Assembly (NCBI GenBank): GCA_044866775.1
Contig: JBIOUG010000195.1
Span: 62,001 to 126,000 of the forward strand
Length of the DNA stretch: 64,000 nt
Direction of reading: 5' to 3'
From: DASUNQ01 sp044866775
GTDB taxonomy: Bacteria; Acidobacteriota; Thermoanaerobaculia; Multivoradales; UBA5704
Part shown: in pieces, positions 61,812-64,000 of the stretch
Position numbering within the stretch: position 1 is the stretch's first letter
Layout: each line of letters opens with the position of its first letter
Translations under genes and position numbers: made by a program
Notes under the pieces: model-generated
What the model was told of the DNA's origin: nothing
The model's database searches: none
The model's input: the letters and a program-made list of their open reading frames with translations, nothing else

Positions 61812-62684
61812 ATGACCCGCCCCGCGGTCTCCGCCATCGTCACCACCTTCAACGAGGAGCGGCACATCGCCGGCTGCCTGGAGTCGCTCCTCTGGTGTGA
61901 CGAGATTCTGGTCGTCGACTCCTTCTCGACCGACCGCACGCCGGAGATCGTGCGCGGCTTCGCCAAGGCGCGGCTCGTCCAGCGCACCTACTTCGGCTCG
62001 GCGGCGCAGAAGAACTGGGCGATGGCCCAGGTGGCGCACGACTGGATCCTCATCTTCGACGCCGACGAGCGCTGCACCCCGGCGTTGCAGCGCGAGATCG
62101 AGGAGCTCCTCGCCCGCGGCCCCGAGGCCAACGCCTACACCATCCGCCGGCGCGTCCACTTCCTCGACCAGGTGATCCGCTTCTCGGGCTGGCAGCACGA
62201 CCAGGTGGTGCGGCTGGTGCGCAAGGGCACGGCGCGCTATCCCAACCGCCGCGTACACGCCGACATGATCACCCGCGGCCCCGCGCCTCTCTTGCGCAGC
62301 GCCATGGAGCACTACATGACCGACAGCCTGGACGAGTACGTCCGGCGGATCGAGAAGTACAGCTTCTGGGGCGCGGCGCAGAACTGGAAGGAGGGGCGGC
62401 GGGCCGGGTTCGCCGAGATCTTCGGCCGCTCGGTGTGGCGGTTCCTGCGCACCTACCTCTTCCAGCTCGGCGTCCTCGACGGCATGCACGGCCTGGTCTT
62501 CTGCATGCTCCAGGCGTACGGCACGTATCTCAAATGGGCGCTCCTCTGGGGCTGGCACGTCAACGCCCGCCGCGGCCGCCCGCCGACCCTGCCGATCTTC
62601 GACGAGGACGAGTCCACCTGGCGCGAGAACGGCGTCGAAGCCGCGGCCGAGGCCGGAGATCCCGTGGCGGCAGGGGAGCGGTGA
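61812..62684 (+). CDS. Family 2 glycosyltransferase
   Basis: 290 residues. GT-A fold: VSAIVTTFNEERHIAGCLESL, LVVDSFSTDRTPEIV, AQKNWAMAQVAHDWILIFDADERCTP with the metal-binding DAD, then LDQVIRFSGWQHDQVVRLVRKG. Resembles WaaE/KdtX-type transferases that glycosylate lipopolysaccharide core. A C-terminal membrane-associated helix region (TYLFQLGVLDGMHGLVFCMLQAYG) is present. It overlaps the M20 peptidase gene (GTGA). Confidence 0.92.
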   Translation: MTRPAVSAIVTTFNEERHIAGCLESLLWCDEILVVDSFSTDRTPEIVRGFAKARLVQRTYFGSAAQKNWAMAQVAHDWILIFDADERCTPALQREIEELLARGPEANAYTIRRRVHFLDQVIRFSGWQHDQVVRLVRKGTARYPNRRVHADMITRGPAPLLRSAMEHYMTDSLDEYVRRIEKYSFWGAAQNWKEGRRAGFAEIFGRSVWRFLRTYLFQLGVLDGMHGLVFCMLQAYGTYLKWALLWGWHVNARRGRPPTLPIFDEDESTWRENGVEAAAEAGDPVAAGER

Positions 62685-63877
62685 ACGCCGCCGCCGACCC
62701 GCGCCGCACCCTCGATCACCTCCGCGGCCGGCAGGACGAGATGGTGGACCTCCTCCGGCGCCTGGCGCTGGCCGAGAGCCCGTCGACCGTGCCGGCGGCG
62801 CAGGGGGCGGTGTTCGACCTGCTCGCCGAGGCGCTGGCGCCAGCCGGCTACGCCGTGCGGCGGCTGCCGGGGAAGAGCTCCGGGGGACAGCTCTACGCGG
62901 CGCCGCGCCGAGCGCCGCGGCGTGACGAGAGTCGGCCGGAGCGGCGGCGGTGCGGGGCGCGGGCGCAGCTCCTCCTCGGCCACTGCGACACCGTCTGGCC
63001 GCTCGGCGCGCTCGCGACGATGCCGGTCACTCTCGCCGATGGCCGACTCTCCGGCCCCGGGGTCTACGACATGAAGGCCGGCCTGGTGCAGGGCATCTTC
63101 GCGCTGCGGGCGCTGGCGGACCTCGGGCTCGAGCCGCCGCTCGTGCCGGTGCTCTTCGTCAGCTCGGACGAGGAGGTGGGAAGCGACGAGTCGACGCGCC
63201 GGATCGAGCGGCTGGCGCGCCGCGCGGCGCGCGTCCTCGTGCTCGAGCCCTCGCTCGAGCCGGGGGGCAGGCTCAAGACCGAGCGCAAGGGGATCGCGAG
63301 CTTTACCATCACCGTCCACGGGCGCGCCGCCCACGCCGGCCTCGACCCGGAGAAGGGCGCGAGCGCCGTCCTCGAGATGGCCCACCAGGTGCTGCGGCTG
63401 CACGCGCTCTCCGACCCGGCGCGCGGGATCACGGTGAGCGTCGGTACCGTCCAGGGTGGGATCCGCCGCAACGTGATTCCCGCCGAGGCGCGGGCCGTGG
63501 TGGACGTGCGGATGGTACGGCTCGACGACGCCGCGGCGATCGAGCAGGCGATCCGCGGGTTGACGCCGGTCACGCCGGGAACGCGGATCGAGGTCGAGGG
63601 CGGGCTCGAGCGGGCGCCGCTCGAGAGGACGGCGAGAAACCGGGCGCTCTGGGAGCAGGCGCGGGAAGTCGGGCGGCGGCTGGGGCTCGCGCTCGAGGAG
63701 GGGTCGGCGGGAGGGGCTTCGGACGGCAACACCACGAGCCCGCTCGCGCCGACGCTCGACGGCTTGGGGCCGGTGGGCGACGGCGCGCACGCCGCGCACG
63801 AGTTCGTGTGGGTCGAGCGGATGCCCGAGCGGGCCGCGCTCCTGGCCGGACTGATGATGGAGCCGGAAGCGGGATGA
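62681..63877 (+). CDS. M20 family metallopeptidase
   Basis: 398 residues from GTG 62681. Metal and catalytic residues are recognisable: LLGHCDTVWP (His and Asp), GPGVYDMKAGLVQG, SDEEVGSDES (catalytic Glu and next ligand), a dimerisation domain with ITVHGRAAHAGLDPEKGASAV, and the last ligand His in GDGAHAAHEFVWVERMPER. It looks like glutamate carboxypeptidase or an acetylornithine deacetylase relative; the substrate cannot be fixed. Translationally linked to the GT2 gene. Confidence 0.92.
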   Translation: MNAAADPRRTLDHLRGRQDEMVDLLRRLALAESPSTVPAAQGAVFDLLAEALAPAGYAVRRLPGKSSGGQLYAAPRRAPRRDESRPERRRCGARAQLLLGHCDTVWPLGALATMPVTLADGRLSGPGVYDMKAGLVQGIFALRALADLGLEPPLVPVLFVSSDEEVGSDESTRRIERLARRAARVLVLEPSLEPGGRLKTERKGIASFTITVHGRAAHAGLDPEKGASAVLEMAHQVLRLHALSDPARGITVSVGTVQGGIRRNVIPAEARAVVDVRMVRLDDAAAIEQAIRGLTPVTPGTRIEVEGGLERAPLERTARNRALWEQAREVGRRLGLALEEGSAGGASDGNTTSPLAPTLDGLGPVGDGAHAAHEFVWVERMPERAALLAGLMMEPEAG

Positions 63878-63939
63878 TGAGGTTGGCACGGTCCATGCCT
63901 CCGTTCGCGGGTGCGAGGTTGGGTAAGGAGGCGACGGGC

Positions 63940-64000
63940 ATGGCAACGGTGGGCTCGCGAATCTGCAGCACCACGTCTGACCTGATGCTCTGGTCGTTCC
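63940..64000 (+). CDS. Start of a gene cut by the window edge
   Basis: ATG 63940 is preceded by AAGGAGG eight bases away, a strong ribosome site, and the frame (ATVGSRICSTTSDLMLWSF) is open to the end of the window. Only 20 residues are visible, too few to name. It follows the M20 gene by 62 bases on the same strand. Confidence 0.45.
   Translation, partial: MATVGSRICSTTSDLMLWSF

Overview
This is a very GC-rich (about 70% or more) bacterial chromosome segment with no rRNA, tRNA, CRISPR or phage genes that I can see. Gene content suggests a Gram-negative heterotroph that secretes hydrolases: TonB-domain protein, several lipoproteins, dipeptidyl-peptidase-like and M16 proteases, a laminarinase-like GH16 enzyme, and ETF-ubiquinone oxidoreductase. 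My best guess is an Acidobacteriota member (Thermoanaerobaculia-like), but this is an inference from style, not a database result.

Layout. 1-3.6 kb: end of an unknown gene, a TonB-domain secreted protein, a DUF433/DUF5615 toxin-antitoxin pair behind a perfect palindrome, and a Cys-rich secreted protein. 3.7-9.4 kb: the fatty-acid block yceD-rpmF-plsX-fabD-fabG-acpP-fabF (no fabH), with an 80-bp tandem palindromic repeat at the fabD stop. 9.4-16.7 kb: secreted/lipoprotein genes, an S9 peptidase, a DUF4097 protein with DTGSGDV repeats, and ETF-QO.

16.7-35.5 kb is the centrepiece: a near-continuous aromatic plus histidine supraoperon, aroDE-hisZ-hisG-hisDC-hisB-hisH-hisAF-hisIE-[glsB antisense]-trpE-G-D-C-F-B-A-aroQ-aroF, with most neighbours overlapping as ATGA or GTGA. 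It begins with a good promoter, a 26-codon leader peptide carrying Trp, Trp, Phe and three His codons, and a five-segment attenuator. The terminator's 3' arm is also the ribosome binding site of aroDE. Thus one leader could sense His, Trp and Phe and set the shikimate, His, Trp and chorismate-mutase genes together. Unusual in-frame fusions occur (HisD-HisC through a palindromic repeat, HisA-HisF), repeat DNA encodes the HisZ tail, and two MITE-like elements sit in opposite orientation on either side of trpC.

35.6-43.9 kb: esterase, small lipoproteins, a sigma-54 response regulator with a degenerate kinase, GT20 trehalose-phosphate-synthase-like enzyme, topoisomerase IB, a promoter-gene-terminator unit of unknown function, and a DUF892 ferritin-like protein. 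44-56 kb: a pair of M16 proteases (one without the zinc motif), PolX, a frameshifted GH16 enzyme, a trypsin-like secreted protease, SRPBCC protein, secreted MsrB, LigA. 56-64 kb: YihY, a decayed island (HsdR-like remnant and truncated RelE-type toxin with intact antitoxin), Uma2 nuclease, a GTGA-coupled membrane/lipid trio (acyltransferase, DUF1702, M50-CBS protease), a GT2 glycosyltransferase with an M20 peptidase, and the start of a gene running off the window.
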